DNA from: Kitasatospora sp. NBC_00374
GTDB lineage: Bacteria; Actinomycetota; Actinomycetes; Streptomycetales; Streptomycetaceae
Length of the DNA stretch: 64,000 nucleotides
Direction: 5' to 3'
NCBI RefSeq assembly: GCF_041434935.1
Contig: NZ_CP107964.1
Span: forward strand, 6,431,001 to 6,495,000
Translations under genes and position numbers: made by a program
The notes under the pieces: generated by a model
Told to the model about the DNA's origin: nothing
Databases searched by the model: none
Seen by the model: only the letters and a program-made list of their open reading frames with translations
Shown: piece after piece, positions 50,154 to 58,700 of the stretch
Layout of the letters: the number at the start of each line of letters is the position of its first letter
How positions within the stretch are numbered: position 1 is the stretch's first letter

Positions 50154-50692
50154 CACTGCTCCGGCCCTTCCACCGCGGTCCGGACCAGGCCGCCGACCCG
50201 CAGCTCGTACCGGGACATCCCGCCCAGCGGCGGCGAGTACGCGTGGATCGTCACCGCCGGGCCCGTACCGGTGTTGCGCACGTCGTGCAGGTACTCCGGG
50301 CCGAACGCGCGCTCCGTGCCGCGCCCCAGACGCCGGATCAACAGCCCCTGCTCGGGACCGCCCAGCGACAGCTCCTCCAACTCGCCCAGCGCGACCGTGA
50401 ACGCCCCGCGCGAGCCGCCGTGGTCGTGGAACCCGGTGGACTGCCCCGGCAGCCAGCTGATCAGCCACACCTCGTGGTCCGCGTCCGCCGCCAGCCGCTC
50501 GTACCAGCGGTCGTCGCCCGCCAGTCGGACCCGGTGGAGCCACTCGTCGGGCCGTTCGGCCAGCTCACGGACGATCTTCCGCAGGGCGTTCGGGGACAGC
50601 GGCTGCGGCGCGGCCGGTGCGGGCGCCAAAGCCGGTGCCGGCGTCTGCGGCGGCGTCAGCGTCGGCGCTGGAACAAGACTCACAACACTCAT
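50150..50692 (-). CDS. Cysteine dioxygenase
   Basis: 180 aa including an Ala/Pro-rich N-terminal 30 residues. The cupin iron ligands appear as GFHDHGGSRGAF (two His) and YLHDVRNTG (third His). It oxidises cysteine to cysteine sulfinate. It is translationally coupled to a rhodanese, a well-known pairing in actinomycetes. A short cysteine-type leader peptide is encoded 131 nt upstream. Confidence 0.92.
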   Translation of the reverse strand: MSVVSLVPAPTLTPPQTPAPALAPAPAAPQPLSPNALRKIVRELAERPDEWLHRVRLAGDDRWYERLAADADHEVWLISWLPGQSTGFHDHGGSRGAFTVALGELEELSLGGPEQGLLIRRLGRGTERAFGPEYLHDVRNTGTGPAVTIHAYSPPLGGMSRYELRVGGLVRTAVEGPEQW

Positions 50693-50823
50693 CGGAGGTC
50701 CTCAACGAGCCGGAGGGACGGCGGCGCCCCTGCGCGACAACAGCACGGGACACCGACCGGAAGGACGGGGGAGACGTCAGTGGAACAGGGCCCCGGAGAA
50801 CGGCACAGGGCGGAGACGAACGG

Positions 50824-50901
50824 TCAGCGGGCACACATGTCGCTCGCCTGGCGTCGCAGATCGACGTGCAGGCGGCAGACCAGAGCGGTGCCGGGCTTCA
50901 T
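50824..50901 (-). CDS. 25-aa cysteine-type leader peptide
   Basis: The minus strand reads ATG at 50901 to TGA at 50824-50826, a 25-residue peptide. It contains CRLHVDLRRQASDMC followed by Ala-Arg, matching the actinobacterial leader pattern R-x-H-x-D-L-x-R-x-x-S-x-x-C that precedes many sulfur-metabolism operons. No Shine-Dalgarno is present, but a promoter lies 7 nt upstream, so it is probably leaderless. Its translation likely senses cysteine availability to control the dioxygenase-rhodanese operon. Confidence 0.72.
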   Translation of the reverse strand: MKPGTALVCRLHVDLRRQASDMCAR

Positions 50902-50908
50902 GCGCCGA

Positions 50909-50938
50909 ATCGTTCACGACAATCCCCCACCGAGTCAA
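50909..50938 (-). promoter_or_regulatory. Promoter of leader peptide and cysteine dioxygenase operon
   Basis: On the minus strand, TTGACT (50938-50933) and AACGAT (50914-50909) are 18 bp apart. The leader ATG begins 7 nt after the -10, giving a leaderless mRNA. Confidence 0.6.
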
Positions 50939-50987
50939 GCCGGGTCCACCCCCCGGACCAACCCCATCCCCCCACCGGCCCCCCAGC

Positions 50988-51791
50988 TCACCGCCCCACC
51001 CGGGCCCGCCACCGCAGTGCGGCCACCCGCTGGCGGACCATCGCCACCTGGTCCCCGAGACCGCCCCGGTGCCGGGCCACCCGGGTGGAGAGCTGGCCCT
51101 CGTGGAGGCGGTACCGGAGCGTGTCGGCGCCCACGTAGACGCCGGGGTGGACGGCCGACACGGCCATCAGCAGGGCCGTGTCGTCCATTCCCCACAGTGC
51201 CGGCCACCCTCCGAACTCCAGCAGCACCGAGCGCCGCCACATCACCCCGGCCGGGTGCAGCGGTACGGAGTAGGCCGAGGCGGGCTCGGTCCGCCAGTGC
51301 CGGTACACCTCGCCGGGTGCGAGCAGACCGGGGCGCAGCTCCAGCGCGACGGACACCAGTGAGCCGTCGGGCAGCAGGTCCCGGGCGTCACCGACGGCGT
51401 AGGCGGCGTCGGGCCGCTCGCGCAGCGCGCCGGCCAGCAGGGTCAGCGCGTCCGGTTCCAGCTCGTCGTCCGCGTCCAGGTTCTGCACCAACTCGCCCCG
51501 GCAGCGGGCGAGTCCCCGGTTACGGGCCTCGGCGGGCCCGTACCCGCCCGGCCGCTCGCTGCCGCCGACGGTCAGCCGCCCGGAGGTGTGGGCCGGCAGG
51601 AGGGCCGGCGGCAGCGCCGGGACGGGCCCGTCGAACTGCAGCACCCACTCCCAGTCCGTGCCGTGCTGTGCCTCCAGGGAGGCGAGGGCGTCCGGAAGCG
51701 TCGCGACCCGGCCCGTCCGGCAGGCGGTGAGCACGGAGACGGTGGGGGCCGGCCCCGAGGGCGTGCTGTCCTGGCCGTCGCGTGCGCGCAT
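50988..51791 (-). CDS. Family 2-type glycosyltransferase
   Basis: 267 aa with a GT-A fold. The N-terminal APTVSVLTACRTGR strand, the donor-binding DxD as LVQNLDADDELEPDALTLL, and the AEARNRGLARCRGEL motif are clear. Sugar donor and acceptor are unknown; there are no neighbouring polysaccharide genes. It starts near 51791 with GGGGGAG very close upstream, so the start is slightly uncertain. Confidence 0.85.
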   Translation of the reverse strand: MRARDGQDSTPSGPAPTVSVLTACRTGRVATLPDALASLEAQHGTDWEWVLQFDGPVPALPPALLPAHTSGRLTVGGSERPGGYGPAEARNRGLARCRGELVQNLDADDELEPDALTLLAGALRERPDAAYAVGDARDLLPDGSLVSVALELRPGLLAPGEVYRHWRTEPASAYSVPLHPAGVMWRRSVLLEFGGWPALWGMDDTALLMAVSAVHPGVYVGADTLRYRLHEGQLSTRVARHRGGLGDQVAMVRQRVAALRWRARVGR

Positions 51792-51888
51792 GGCTCCCCC
51801 GGGTCGGCAGGTCGACCCGGTCGATTCTATGTTCGACGCGCAGCCTGGCCCGTGGCCGGTTCGTCCGGGCCGGCGGCGGCGCGAACGA

Positions 51889-51924
51889 CCGTAGACCTGC
51901 CCTCGGGGAAGGGCAGGTCTACGG
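51889..51924. terminator. Hairpin terminator
   Basis: A perfect 14-bp stem, CCGTAGACCTGCCC (51889-51902) with 51911-51924, and an 8-nt loop lie 27 bp past the minus-strand lipoprotein gene. Confidence 0.8.
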
Positions 51925-51950
51925 TGGCTGAGGGTGGGGGTGTGGGGGTG

Positions 51951-52160
51951 TCAGTTGTCCTCGGTGGCGTTCTGGTCGGCTGCGGCGGCTGCGCTTTCGG
52001 CGGCGTCCAGTTTCTGCTGGAGGTCGGCGAGTTGGGACTCGTCGAGGGTGGCGGAGGGGGCCGCCTGGTGCGGGGTGGCGGTGTCGGGGCCGCAGGCGGT
52101 GAGGAGGAGGGCGGCGGTGAGGGCCGCGGCCGCGCAGGCGGCCTTGGTGCGTCGGGTCAC
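51951..52160 (-). CDS. Small lipoprotein
   Basis: 69 aa from a GTG. Signal MTRRTKAACAAAALTAALLL and lipobox LLTAC with Cys at residue 23. The mature part is a short Ala/Gln/Asp-rich helix (LADLQQKLDAAESAAAAADQ). It starts 7 bp after the secreted-protein gene on the same strand, so the two are likely one transcript. Both sit downstream of a two-component system. Confidence 0.75.
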   Translation of the reverse strand: MTRRTKAACAAAALTAALLLTACGPDTATPHQAAPSATLDESQLADLQQKLDAAESAAAAADQNATEDN

Positions 52161-52167
52161 CGGCCGG

Positions 52168-52560
52168 TCACTTGCCGGTCGACGGGGACGCGCTCTGGGT
52201 GCCGCACCAGGTCGCGACGGACTTGAGGTCGTTCTGGCGGGTCTGCAGGGTGGTGACCAGGCTCTTGCGGAAGGTCAGCCGGTCGTTCAGGTAGGTCTGG
52301 ATCTCGGTGTGACCGGCGGTCTTGGCGTTGTTCACGCGCTGTTCCAGCCGGGCGACCGAACCGACCGTGCCGGCATCGCCGTTGAGCCGCTCCAGGGACT
52401 TGGCGACGCGCTCCTCGGTCTTCGGGAGGCGCTTGCAGATGGCCTTGGCGCCGTCCCCCTTGGGCGTCGGGGCGGCCTCGGCGGGGGCGGCTGCGAGCAG
52501 TGCGCCCGCGACGGCGAGCGAGGCGACGGCGGCCGCGGTGGCCTTACGGTTGACGAGCAC
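52168..52560 (-). CDS. Small secreted helical protein
   Basis: 130 aa from a GTG at 52560, 6 nt after AGAGG. A Sec signal ending AEAAPTP near residue 30 is followed by a helical domain with two cysteines (AICKRLPKTEERVAKSLERL and VATWCGTQ) that could form one disulfide. It resembles small exported proteins beside OmpR-type systems in Streptomyces, but the family is not recognised. It may be a target of the two-component system upstream. Confidence 0.75.
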   Translation of the reverse strand: MLVNRKATAAAVASLAVAGALLAAAPAEAAPTPKGDGAKAICKRLPKTEERVAKSLERLNGDAGTVGSVARLEQRVNNAKTAGHTEIQTYLNDRLTFRKSLVTTLQTRQNDLKSVATWCGTQSASPSTGK

Positions 52561-52667
52561 AGTGGCCTCTTCTCCGGTTCGCGGATGTCGGTGGTTCCCG
52601 ACTCGGCAGGAGCGTAGGGGCCGTTCTTGTGGATTCCCTGTGGAAGCCGCGGTCCGTGCGGCGGGCG

Positions 52668-54134
52668 TCAGCCGGAGAGCCAGTCGCGGCGGGGCGGCAG
52701 CGGGTCGGCGGGGCCGGTGCCGTGGGGGAGCGGGAGGCGGACGGTGAAGCGGCAGCCCTGGCCGCCGGGGGCGTCGTCGATGGTGACGGTGCCGCGGTGC
52801 AGGGCGGCCTGCTGGGCGACCAGGGTCAGGCCGAGGCCGGATCCGGGGCTGTCCTGGCGGCGGTGGAAGCGCTGGAAGACGGTGACCCGGTCGGCGGCGG
52901 GGATGCCGGGGCCGCGGTCGTCGACGGTGAGGACCGCCCAGCCGTCCTCGGCCCGCAGCGACAGCCGGATGTCGGCGGCCCCGCCGGGTCGGTGGCCGTG
53001 CAGGGCCGCGTTGCCGAGCAGGTTGGCCAGCATGATCCGCAGCCCGGACTCCCAGCCGAACACCCTTAGACCGGCGGGGAGTTCGGCGTGGATGGTGGCC
53101 GTGGGGTGGCGTCGGGAGGCTTCGGCGACCTCGGCGTCGACCAGCTCGGCCAGATCGGCGGAGCTGAACGCGGAGACCTCGACGAGGTCGCCGCGGGCGA
53201 GGGTGTGCAGGGCGGTGAGCAGCTCCAGCAGCCGGGCGTGGTCCTGTTGGAGCTCCTGGACGACCTCGGTGTGCTCGGCGCGCGGCAGGTCGGGGTGGGC
53301 GGCGAGGACGTCCAGGTTGGTGCGCATGCTCATCAGCGGGGTGCGCAGCTCGTGGGAGGCGGCGGAGGAGAACGACCGGGCGGTGTCCAGGGCCTGGGCG
53401 GTGCGGGCCGCCTGTTCGTCGTAGCGGGACAGCACCAGGCCGATGGCGGAGGCGAGTTCGTCCACCTCGGCGGTGCCGGTGCGGCCGTGGGTGAAGGCGG
53501 CCGCGCCGGCGCCCGGGTCGAGCGCGGCGGCCCGGCGGCTGAGCCGCCGCAGGGAGGCCGTCCCGCGTTCGGCGACGGCGAGTGCGATCAGTCCGGAGAC
53601 CGGTGCGGAGACGAGTGCGATCAGCAGGACCCGCCGGCGGACGGCCGCGAGCTGCGGGTTGGTCGCGGGGATGGGGGCGAGCAGCCAGAGCGTGCCCGGG
53701 GCCGCGCCGTCGATCCGGACGGTGAGCACCCGCCAGGCCTGGCCGTCGCCGCGTACGGTGACCGGGCCGCCGGCGCGGGTGGGCAGCCGGGTCGGGTCGG
53801 TGGGCTGGGGGCCCATCGCGACCAGGACCTCGCCGTCCTGGGAGGCGAGCCGCACGCCGGCGTCCAGGGCCTCGTTGATGACCTTGCGCTGCTGGTTCTG
53901 CTCGGACTTGGGCCGGCCGCGGCGGTCGGCGGTGAGCAGGGTCCGCACGCTCGGCAGTACGGCGGCGGCCCGGTCGGTGAGGACGGAGTCCTCCTGGTGG
54001 TGCAGGTCGCGGTTGACCAGCGGGAGCAGCAGCAGCCCGAAGGCGACCACCAGCAGCGGGACCAGGACGGTCACCCACAGCGCGATCCGGGTGGACAGCC
54101 GGATGCCGGGGCGCGTCGCGCCGGGCCGTCTCAC
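52668..54134 (-). CDS. Sensor histidine kinase
   Basis: 488 aa. Two transmembrane helices (about residues 17-38 and 165-187) flank an extracellular sensor domain. A HAMP-like linker leads to the HisKA motif SSAASHELRTPLMSM (His near residue 258), then HATPase motifs N (MLANLLGNAALHG), DRGPGIP and GSGLGLTLV. It starts with a 4-nt overlap with the response regulator and would phosphorylate it. Signal unknown. Confidence 0.92.
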   Translation of the reverse strand: MRRPGATRPGIRLSTRIALWVTVLVPLLVVAFGLLLLPLVNRDLHHQEDSVLTDRAAAVLPSVRTLLTADRRGRPKSEQNQQRKVINEALDAGVRLASQDGEVLVAMGPQPTDPTRLPTRAGGPVTVRGDGQAWRVLTVRIDGAAPGTLWLLAPIPATNPQLAAVRRRVLLIALVSAPVSGLIALAVAERGTASLRRLSRRAAALDPGAGAAAFTHGRTGTAEVDELASAIGLVLSRYDEQAARTAQALDTARSFSSAASHELRTPLMSMRTNLDVLAAHPDLPRAEHTEVVQELQQDHARLLELLTALHTLARGDLVEVSAFSSADLAELVDAEVAEASRRHPTATIHAELPAGLRVFGWESGLRIMLANLLGNAALHGHRPGGAADIRLSLRAEDGWAVLTVDDRGPGIPAADRVTVFQRFHRRQDSPGSGLGLTLVAQQAALHRGTVTIDDAPGGQGCRFTVRLPLPHGTGPADPLPPRRDWLSG

Positions 54135-54841
54135 GGCGTCCCGCCGTTCGGCGGGAGCCGCAGGACGAAGCCGACCCCGCGCACGGTGTGGATGGTCCTG
54201 GGCCGGCCGCCCTCCTCCAGCTTGCGCCGCAGGTAGCTGATGAAGGTGTCCACGGCGTCGCTGCGGACCTCGAAGTCGTAGCCCCAGACCCGGTCGAGCA
54301 GCTGGTCCCGGCCGAGTACGATGCCGACGTTCCGGGCGAGGTGGGTGAGGAGTTCGAACTCGCGGCGGGTGAGCCGGAGTTCGCAGTCGTCCCAGTGGGC
54401 CTGCCGGGTGGCCGGGTCGATCGTCAGGGGGCCGACCCGCAGCAGGTCGCCGGGGGTGGCGGGGCGGCGGCGCAGCAGGGCGTGCAGCCGCAGGACGAGC
54501 TCCTCCAGGGCGAACGGTTTGACCAGGTAGTCGTCCGCGCCGGCCTGCAGGCCGGCCACCCGGTCGGCGAGCTCGTCGAGGGCGGAGAGCATCAGGATCG
54601 GGGTGTCGTCCCGTGCGGCGCGCAGGGTCCGGCAGACCTCGGTGCCGCTCAGGCCGGGCATCGACACGTCCAGGACCAGGACGTCGGCCGGGGTTTCGGA
54701 GAGTCGTCGCAGTGCGGCCCGGCCGTCCTCGGCGAGCAGCACGGTGAAGCCGCTCAGCCGCAGTCCGCGCTCCAGCGAGCGGCGGATGGCGGCGTCGTCG
54801 TCCACGACCAGGACCCGGCCGGCCGTTGCGTTCCCGTCCAT
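54131..54841 (-). CDS. OmpR-family response regulator
   Basis: 236 aa. The receiver domain carries VVDDDAAIRRSLERGL, phosphoacceptor Asp in VLVLDVSMPGLSG, and Lys in YLVKPFALEELVLRLHALL. The winged helix is LTRREFELLTHLARNVGIVL to VWGYDFEVRSDAVDTFISYL. It is the upstream partner of the coupled histidine kinase. Confidence 0.93.
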   Translation of the reverse strand: MDGNATAGRVLVVDDDAAIRRSLERGLRLSGFTVLLAEDGRAALRRLSETPADVLVLDVSMPGLSGTEVCRTLRAARDDTPILMLSALDELADRVAGLQAGADDYLVKPFALEELVLRLHALLRRRPATPGDLLRVGPLTIDPATRQAHWDDCELRLTRREFELLTHLARNVGIVLGRDQLLDRVWGYDFEVRSDAVDTFISYLRRKLEEGGRPRTIHTVRGVGFVLRLPPNGGTP

Positions 54842-54997
54842 CGGGGCCTCCTCCCGTCCGGGCCAGACCCTCTCATGTCCGGGTGACGGCGGGCCGACCG
54901 GGTTCCGGGTCGCCGCAACCGCCGGGGGCCGGCCCGGCGTCCTGCGGGGTGAGGCGGATGCGATTCGCTCCGCCGGACGAAGGGCAGGACAGAGGGT

Positions 54998-55264
54998 ATG
55001 GGCATAGTCAGCTGGATCATCCTCGGCCTGGTCGCCGGGGCCATCGCGAAGTTCCTGCTGCCCGGCAAGGACCCGGGCGGCGTGATCGTCACCACCCTGA
55101 TCGGTATCGCCGGCTCGTTCGTGGGCGGCTGGCTCTCCTCGAAGATCCTGGACAAGCCGATCTCCAAGAACTTCTTCGACCTCCCCACCTGGGGATCCGC
55201 GATCGTCGGCGCCCTGGTGCTGCTGATCGCCTATCGGCTCGTCTTCGGGAAGTCGCGCGACTGA
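54998..55264 (+). CDS. GlsB/YeaQ/YmgE family membrane protein
   Basis: 88 aa with three transmembrane helices. GIVSWIILGLVAGAIAKFLLP and GIAGSFVGGWLSS are hallmarks of the transglycosylase-associated family. It is a small stress-associated inner-membrane protein of unknown mechanism. It is divergent from the response regulator. Confidence 0.88.
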   Translation: MGIVSWIILGLVAGAIAKFLLPGKDPGGVIVTTLIGIAGSFVGGWLSSKILDKPISKNFFDLPTWGSAIVGALVLLIAYRLVFGKSRD

Positions 55265-55335
55265 CCGGGAGCCCGACCGGGCTTCCGGGCCGGGCCGCAG
55301 CCGTACGATCGGCGGCGGCCCGGCCCTTCGTGGTG

Positions 55336-56241
55336 TCAGCGGGGCGGCGGCAGGCCCGGCAGCTCCTCGCGGGCGGCGAGCCAGGCGGCCGGCACCTCGG
55401 CGAGCCCCGTCCGGGCGGCGGTGACGCCGGCGGCGATGGCGCAGGTGGTGTCCATGTCGCCCCAGCCGCCGAGGGTCTGCCAGATGGTCTCGGGCAGTGA
55501 GTCCAACTGCCCTGCGGCGCACCACAGGGCGAACGGCACGGTGTCCTGCGCGGACATCCGTGAGCCCGAACCGAGCACCACGGCCGCATGCCGCACGGAC
55601 GTCCCGGCCGGGAACCGGGCCGCCGTCCGCAGGCCCGAGCGGACATCGCCGGCCGGCAGCAGGTCGGCGACCCGGGTGAGCAGCTCCACCCGGTCGGGGG
55701 CGGGACCGCCCCGGCTGCGGGCGGCGAACGCGGCCGCCAGCGCGACGGCGACCGCGCCGGCCACCGCCTCGGGGTTGAAGTGCGTGGTCAGGGCGGCCAG
55801 TTCGGCCTGCCCGGCGGCGGCGTCCGGATCGGCCGCGAACCAGGCGCCGAGCGGAGCGACCCGCATCGCCGCGCCGTTGCCGTGCGAACCCTGGCCGCCG
55901 AACACCGAGGAGGTCACCTCGCGCCAGTCGGCGCCCTGGTGGATCCGCCGCAGCACCTGGTGCATCGACGGGCCGTACTTGCGGCCCGGGTTGGCCGTGT
56001 ACTCGGCGGCGAACGCGGCCGCCAGTTCGTCCTGCCGGACCTCGCCGTGGTCGGCCAGGTGCCGGAAGAGCGTCAGGGCCATGGCGGTGTCGTCGGTCCA
56101 GTGCCAGGGCGCCCTGCGCGGGATCCGGGCCCGGTACTCGGCGGCGGCCTCGTCCACGCGCGGGGAGAACCAGCGGTCGCCGAAGGCGTCGCCGAGGGCG
56201 AGGCCCTGGAGACTGTCGAGCGCGGGGGTCGGGGCCGCCAT
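55336..56241 (-). CDS. ADP-ribosylglycohydrolase family protein
   Basis: 301 aa. GGAGG precedes the ATG at 56241. The paired metal-binding regions are WHWTDDTAMALTLF near residue 47 and GGWGDMDTTCAIAAG near residue 265, both intact, so catalytic removal of ADP-ribose (from Arg or from small acceptors) is plausible. No DraT-like ADP-ribosyltransferase is adjacent. Confidence 0.9.
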   Translation of the reverse strand: MAAPTPALDSLQGLALGDAFGDRWFSPRVDEAAAEYRARIPRRAPWHWTDDTAMALTLFRHLADHGEVRQDELAAAFAAEYTANPGRKYGPSMHQVLRRIHQGADWREVTSSVFGGQGSHGNGAAMRVAPLGAWFAADPDAAAGQAELAALTTHFNPEAVAGAVAVALAAAFAARSRGGPAPDRVELLTRVADLLPAGDVRSGLRTAARFPAGTSVRHAAVVLGSGSRMSAQDTVPFALWCAAGQLDSLPETIWQTLGGWGDMDTTCAIAAGVTAARTGLAEVPAAWLAAREELPGLPPPR

Positions 56242-56427
56242 GTCTTCCTCCTGGTGAGAACAACCTTCGCCGCCCATCCTCGCGCCCGGCCGCCCCGGGG
56301 CGCGAGGGGTTTACGCGGACCCCGGCGCAAGCCCGACCCAGGCTCGACCGGGGCCCGGCCCGATCCCGGCTCCCTGCGGCCGGGGGAGGCGGGAACCGGC
56401 TCTGACCTGCTGCGTAGGGTGGGCGGC

Positions 56428-56934
56428 ATGCCTGCCGCCCACCACCACGCCTGTTCCTGCTGCGCCGAGCCGCAGGACGGCCCGCCGCTGTCGTACGGCT
56501 CCCCCGCCCCGGTGGGCTGGAAGCGCCGCTACGCGTGGCGCCGCGACAGTGAGCTGACCGCCGACCAGTGCGTCGTCAAGGGCCGGCACTTCTACGTCCA
56601 CGGCCTGATCGAGATCCCGGTCCTGGACACCGGCGACACGTTCTCCTGGGGCGTCTGGGTCTCACTGAGCGAGGCCAACTTCGGTCGGACCTGCGACCTG
56701 TGGGAGGACCCGGCACGTGAGCAGGAGCCCCCGTACTTCGGCTGGCTCTCGACCGAACTGCCGGGCTACGGGCAGTCGACCCTCCTGCTCAAGGCGCACG
56801 TCCGCACCCGGGCGGTCGGGGTGCGCCCCCTGATCGAGCTGGAGCCCACCGACCATCCGCTCGCGGTCGAGCAGCGCGAGGGCGTCACCGCCGCGCGGCT
56901 GGGCGAACTCGCGGAGCTGCTGCTGCCCGGCTGA
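56428..56934 (+). CDS. DUF2199 family protein
   Basis: 168 aa. N-terminal His and Cys residues (HHHACSCCAEP) may bind metal. The segments RHFYVHGLIEIPVLDTG, FSWGVWVSLSEANFGRTCDLW and PPYFGWLSTELPGYG define DUF2199. Function unknown. TAGGGT ends 8 nt before the ATG without a Shine-Dalgarno, suggesting a leaderless mRNA. Confidence 0.85.
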   Translation: MPAAHHHACSCCAEPQDGPPLSYGSPAPVGWKRRYAWRRDSELTADQCVVKGRHFYVHGLIEIPVLDTGDTFSWGVWVSLSEANFGRTCDLWEDPAREQEPPYFGWLSTELPGYGQSTLLLKAHVRTRAVGVRPLIELEPTDHPLAVEQREGVTAARLGELAELLLPG

Positions 56935-56970
56935 GGACGGCCTTCTCTTTTTGGGGGATGCGGCAGCCGT

Positions 56971-57558
56971 TCAGGCGCCCTTGAGCCCGTTCAGCAGGAG
57001 CGCCCAGACCGCCTCGAAGTCGGCCTCGGCCTGCGGCCTGGTCCACTCGGCGGCGTGCGCCGGGTCGTGGAAGTGGGCGGTGGCCTGGAACACGGCCCGG
57101 GCGGCGGTCTGCACGTGGGTGGGCCGGAACGCGCCCTGGTCGATGCCGTCGTGGATGATCTCGGCGAGCTGGCCGACCAGCGTCTCGATGTGCGCCTCGA
57201 CCGTGTCGCTCAGCTCGCCGACCAGGGTCGTGTAGGTGGCGAACAGCTCCGGATCCTCCAGGGCCTTGGCGCGCTTCGCCGCGAACAGGGTGGCCAGCCA
57301 GCGGTGCAGCCGCTCGGTGGCCGCGCCGCGCTCGGCGGTGATCGCCGCCAGGCTGTGGTGGGCGCGGTCCAGCCAGCGCTGGGTGACGGCCTCGCGCAGG
57401 GCCGCCTTGCTCGGGAAGTGCCGGTAGACGCTGCCGTGGCTGACCCCGAGCGCGCGGGCGATGTCGACCACCGTGGCCTTGGCCGGCCCGAACCGCCGCA
57501 GGACGTCCTCCGCCGCGCCCAGGATCTGCTCGGGGGTGAGTGTGCTGTCCGTGGCCAC
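56971..57558 (-). CDS. TetR-family regulator
   Basis: 195 aa. The HTH is AEDVLRRFGPAKATVVDIAR then LGVSHGSVYRHFPSKAALRE, typical of TetR. The C-terminal domain matches the TetR_C type that follows AKR or oxidoreductase genes. It lies 48 bp downstream of the aldo/keto reductase on the same strand and probably controls it through the palindrome at 58677-58700. Confidence 0.9.
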   Translation of the reverse strand: MATDSTLTPEQILGAAEDVLRRFGPAKATVVDIARALGVSHGSVYRHFPSKAALREAVTQRWLDRAHHSLAAITAERGAATERLHRWLATLFAAKRAKALEDPELFATYTTLVGELSDTVEAHIETLVGQLAEIIHDGIDQGAFRPTHVQTAARAVFQATAHFHDPAHAAEWTRPQAEADFEAVWALLLNGLKGA

Positions 57559-57606
57559 GGCGGGTACGTCCTAACGTGCGGTCTTCACGAGCGGTCTGCG
57601 GGGTGA

Positions 57607-58611
57607 TCAGCGCTCGCTGTCGAGGTGCGCCATCTGTGCGGCAGCGTACCGGTCACCGGCGGCGGAACCGGCGGGGACGGCAGCCTCGACGGCCGCGAGA
57701 TCGGCCGCGGACAGCTCGACCCGCAGCGAGCCGAGCGCCTCCGCCAGCCTGTCCCGGCGACGGGCGCCGACCAGCGGGACGATGTCCGAGCCGCGCGACG
57801 CGACCCAGGCGATGGCGACCTGGGCGACCGTCGCGCCCTTGGCCTCGGCGATCGACCGCAGGGCCTCGACCAGCCCCAGGTTGTGGGTGAGGTTGTCGCC
57901 CTGGAAGCGCGGGCTGTGGCCCCGGAAGTCGCCCCCGCCGATCTCCCGGCCGCGCTGCCAGTGGCCGCTGAGCAGACCGCGGGAGAGCACGCCGTACGCG
58001 GTGACGCCGATGCCCAGCTCGCGGGCGGTCGGCAGGATCTCCTCCTCCGGGCCGCGGGAGATCAGCGAGTACTCGATCTGCAGGTCGCTGATCGGGTGCA
58101 CGGCGGCGGCCCGGCGCAGGGTGTCGGCGCCGACCTCGGAGAGGCCGATGTGGCGGACGTAGCCGGCCTTCACCAGGTCGGCCATGGCGCCGACGGTCTC
58201 CTCGATCGGCACGTTCGGGTCGAGCCGGGCGGGGCGGTAGACGTCGATGTAGTCGGTGCGCAGCCGGCGCAGGGTGTAGGCGAGCGCGGACTTGGTGGCG
58301 GCGGGGCTCGCGTCGTAGCCGAGCCAGCCGCCGTCCGGGCCGCGCTGGGCGCCGTACTTCACGCTGATCTCGACGGCGGCGCGGTCGCGGCCGCGCAGGG
58401 CCTCGTGCAGCAGCAGCTCGTTGTGGCCCATGCCGTAGAAGTCGCCGGTGTCGAGCAGGGTGACGCCCGCGTCGAGGGCGGCGTGGACGGTGGCGATCGA
58501 CTCGGCCTCGTCGGCCGGCCCGTAGAGGTCCGACATGCCCATCAGGCCGAGACCGAGGACGGAGGTGGTCAGGCCGGTGCGGCCGAGGGCGGTGCGGGGG
58601 GTGGTGGCCAT
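57607..58611 (-). CDS. Aldo/keto reductase
   Basis: 334 aa. Barrel motifs are LGLGLMGMSDLYGP, LLDTGDFYGMGHNELLL (catalytic Asp and Tyr), ISVKYGAQRG (Lys) and YIDVYRPARLDPNVPIEETV, which fits the AKR13-like group rather than classical AKRs with His. It would reduce aldehydes or ketones with NADPH. It is the first gene of an AKR-tetR operon. Confidence 0.9.
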   Translation of the reverse strand: MATTPRTALGRTGLTTSVLGLGLMGMSDLYGPADEAESIATVHAALDAGVTLLDTGDFYGMGHNELLLHEALRGRDRAAVEISVKYGAQRGPDGGWLGYDASPAATKSALAYTLRRLRTDYIDVYRPARLDPNVPIEETVGAMADLVKAGYVRHIGLSEVGADTLRRAAAVHPISDLQIEYSLISRGPEEEILPTARELGIGVTAYGVLSRGLLSGHWQRGREIGGGDFRGHSPRFQGDNLTHNLGLVEALRSIAEAKGATVAQVAIAWVASRGSDIVPLVGARRRDRLAEALGSLRVELSAADLAAVEAAVPAGSAAGDRYAAAQMAHLDSER

Positions 58612-58649
58612 GAGGGGCTCCTCGGATCGGGGCGGGGACAGGATGGGGC

Positions 58650-58700
58650 TGACAGATGACAACTATGCCATGTGGGATGACAGATTTCAATATCTGTCAT
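58650..58700. promoter_or_regulatory. TetR-type operator upstream of the AKR-tetR operon
   Basis: ATGACAGAT (58677-58685) and ATCTGTCAT (58692-58700) form a 9+6+9 palindrome, and a third half-site TGACAGAT lies at 58650-58657. On the minus strand TTGAAA, 17 bp and CATAGT overlap the palindrome, so binding should block the promoter. Confidence 0.75.
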
